64,000 bases of DNA from Pseudomonadota bacterium (GTDB taxonomy: Bacteria; Pseudomonadota; Gammaproteobacteria; Xanthomonadales; SZUA-38): NCBI GenBank assembly GCA_039033415.1, contig JBCCCR010000030.1:22389-86388 (forward strand). Reading direction: 5' to 3'. Shown here piece after piece: positions 63,255-64,000 of this stretch. The notes below the pieces were generated by a model. It worked only from the letters and a program-made list of their open reading frames with translations. It was not told the origin of the DNA and ran no database searches. Numbering within the stretch: the first letter of the stretch is position 1; every line of letters starts with the position of its first letter. The position numbers were made by a program, and so were the translations under genes.

Positions 63255-64000
63255 GCTGCTGGGGGGCCTGGAATCGCGACGGCCCGGTGCCCTGCGAGGA
63301 GAAAGTCGTCTGCACCACGCCCGCCGAGTCGGTCTTCACGATATCGCCGGTGAAGAGATTGGCGAGCACCAGCTCACCCGTCGGCAGAATGTCGATGTCA
63401 CCCGCCGCCAGATTGAGCCCTTCCTCCTCGAGTATCGGAGATTGTTCCCGCAGGAAGTTGCCGGACAAATCGAAAATCTGAATTCGGTTGCCGCTATCGC
63501 CGACCAGCAGCTCGTCGGAGGTGTTGATCGCCATACCCCGGGGATTTACGAACTCGCCAGCGCCAAAGCCCAGCGAGCCGAACTCCAGGAGAAACTGCCC
63601 GTCAGAATCGAACTTCTGGATTCGATCAGCGCCGTGGGAAGCAACAAAGATGTTGCCGGTTTCATCCACCAGCGAGGTTGCAATGGTGGTGAACTCACCG
63701 GGACCGAGACCCGGGCCACCAAAGCTGAATTCAAATTCGTGCGGTACCGTTGGGTCGTCACCGCCCGGTGCCGAAAACTTCACCATCCTCGAGTTGCCCA
63801 GGTCGGCGATGTAGATTGCATCAAGACCATCGATGGAAATATGCCGGGGCAGGGAAATCTCGCCTGGACCGTTTCCCTCGGAGCCGAACTCCGTCAGGTA
63901 AACACCGCTGCTGGAAAACTTCTGAATCCGGTTGTTGCCGCGGTCGGCCACGTAAACGCTGCCCGCAGAATCGACGACAACCGATTGCGGCGTGTTGAAC
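63172..64000 (-). pseudogene. N-terminal part of the same NHL protein (frameshifted, runs off right edge)
   Basis: The frame is open from the right edge leftward to a stop at 63172. It encodes six-bladed NHL-type repeats, with NRIQKF/VAD blades every ~45 residues (ADRGNNRIQKF, DLGNSRMVKF, GADRIQKF, DSGNRIQIF). After ...PSRFQAP it reads out of frame for ~27 residues. Removing one base from the six-G run at 63261-63266 (C run on the coding strand) joins it in frame with the 59322-63254 reading frame to give ...FQAPSSVTSNAAGQ. The signal peptide lies beyond the window. Whether this is a sequencing error, a real inactivating mutation or programmed +1 shifting is open. Confidence 0.8.

Noticed and set aside
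59322..64000. Two independent genes rather than one frameshifted gene
   Set aside because: The NHL blade is cut mid-repeat, and deleting one base of the G run restores a continuous blade.
1..64000. tRNA, rRNA, CRISPR, insertion sequence or prophage
   Set aside because: Read through for the T-loop GGTTCGAATC pattern, spaced direct repeats, transposase motifs and terminal inverted repeats; none found by eye.

Overview
The window reads as chromosomal DNA from a GC-rich gammaproteobacterium. The TonB-dependent receptor, OmpR/EnvZ-type two-component pair, Tat-exported DUF1501/DUF1800 pair and DksA-type zinc-finger proteins fit this. So does a run of large secreted repeat proteins ending in a short F-x-D-(G/S)-F-E tail, which I associate from memory with the Wenzhouxiangella/Lysobacterales side of the class. 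The taxon is an inference. I see about 40 protein genes. I found no rRNA, tRNA, CRISPR array, transposase, integrase or phage gene.

Layout: 1-8.4 kb holds a partial secreted protein, an FG-GAP propeller protein, a one-protein hybrid two-component regulator and an OmpR/HisKA pair. 8.5-11.3 kb is a tightly coupled operon (DUF2878, DUF1295, DUF6134, lipocalin lipoprotein) closed by a strong hairpin. 11.3-24.1 kb carries a prolyl-oligopeptidase lipoprotein, a diguanylate cyclase, a 2TM protein, a beta-helix protein divergent from a CadC-like TPR regulator, a DsrE-like protein, a serine hydrolase, an NTP/NDP-type MFS carrier and an SDR. 24.1-29.3 kb is one giant secreted repeat gene with an exact 765-bp period. 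29.5-32.2 kb encodes a molybdenum hydroxylase pair. 32.2-41.4 kb is a probable uptake and degradation cluster for a hydantoin-like compound: NCS1 permease, TonB receptor, DUF917/S-Me-THD protein, hydantoinase/oxoprolinase and a MalT-like LuxR regulator. 41.5-48.2 kb has a DNRLRE protein, DUF1501, DUF1800 and a large patatin protein. 48.4-54.5 kb has a YHS protein divergent from an AraC regulator, two DksA-like zinc-finger genes, a TPR/TonB_C protein, an unrecognised protein and an Acg-type nitroreductase. 54.7-64 kb has a collagen-like protein, a Ser/Thr kinase with TPRs, and a very large NHL/FG-GAP/caspase-like secreted protein interrupted by a one-base frameshift and running off the right edge.

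Three themes stand out. (1) Five secreted proteins end in the same short tail, and a sixth (DUF1800) carries it just after its signal peptide. (2) The hydantoinase/DUF917/permease/TonB-receptor/LuxR set looks like a dedicated scavenging system for a hydantoin or thiohydantoin, with a Mo-hydroxylase next door. (3) The giant proteins show recent or constrained modular evolution: five in-register 255-codon modules in one, and tandem active plus decayed clan CD peptidase-like domains in the other. Start codons were chosen by Shine-Dalgarno fit, signal peptide and operon overlap, and often differ from the longest open frame.
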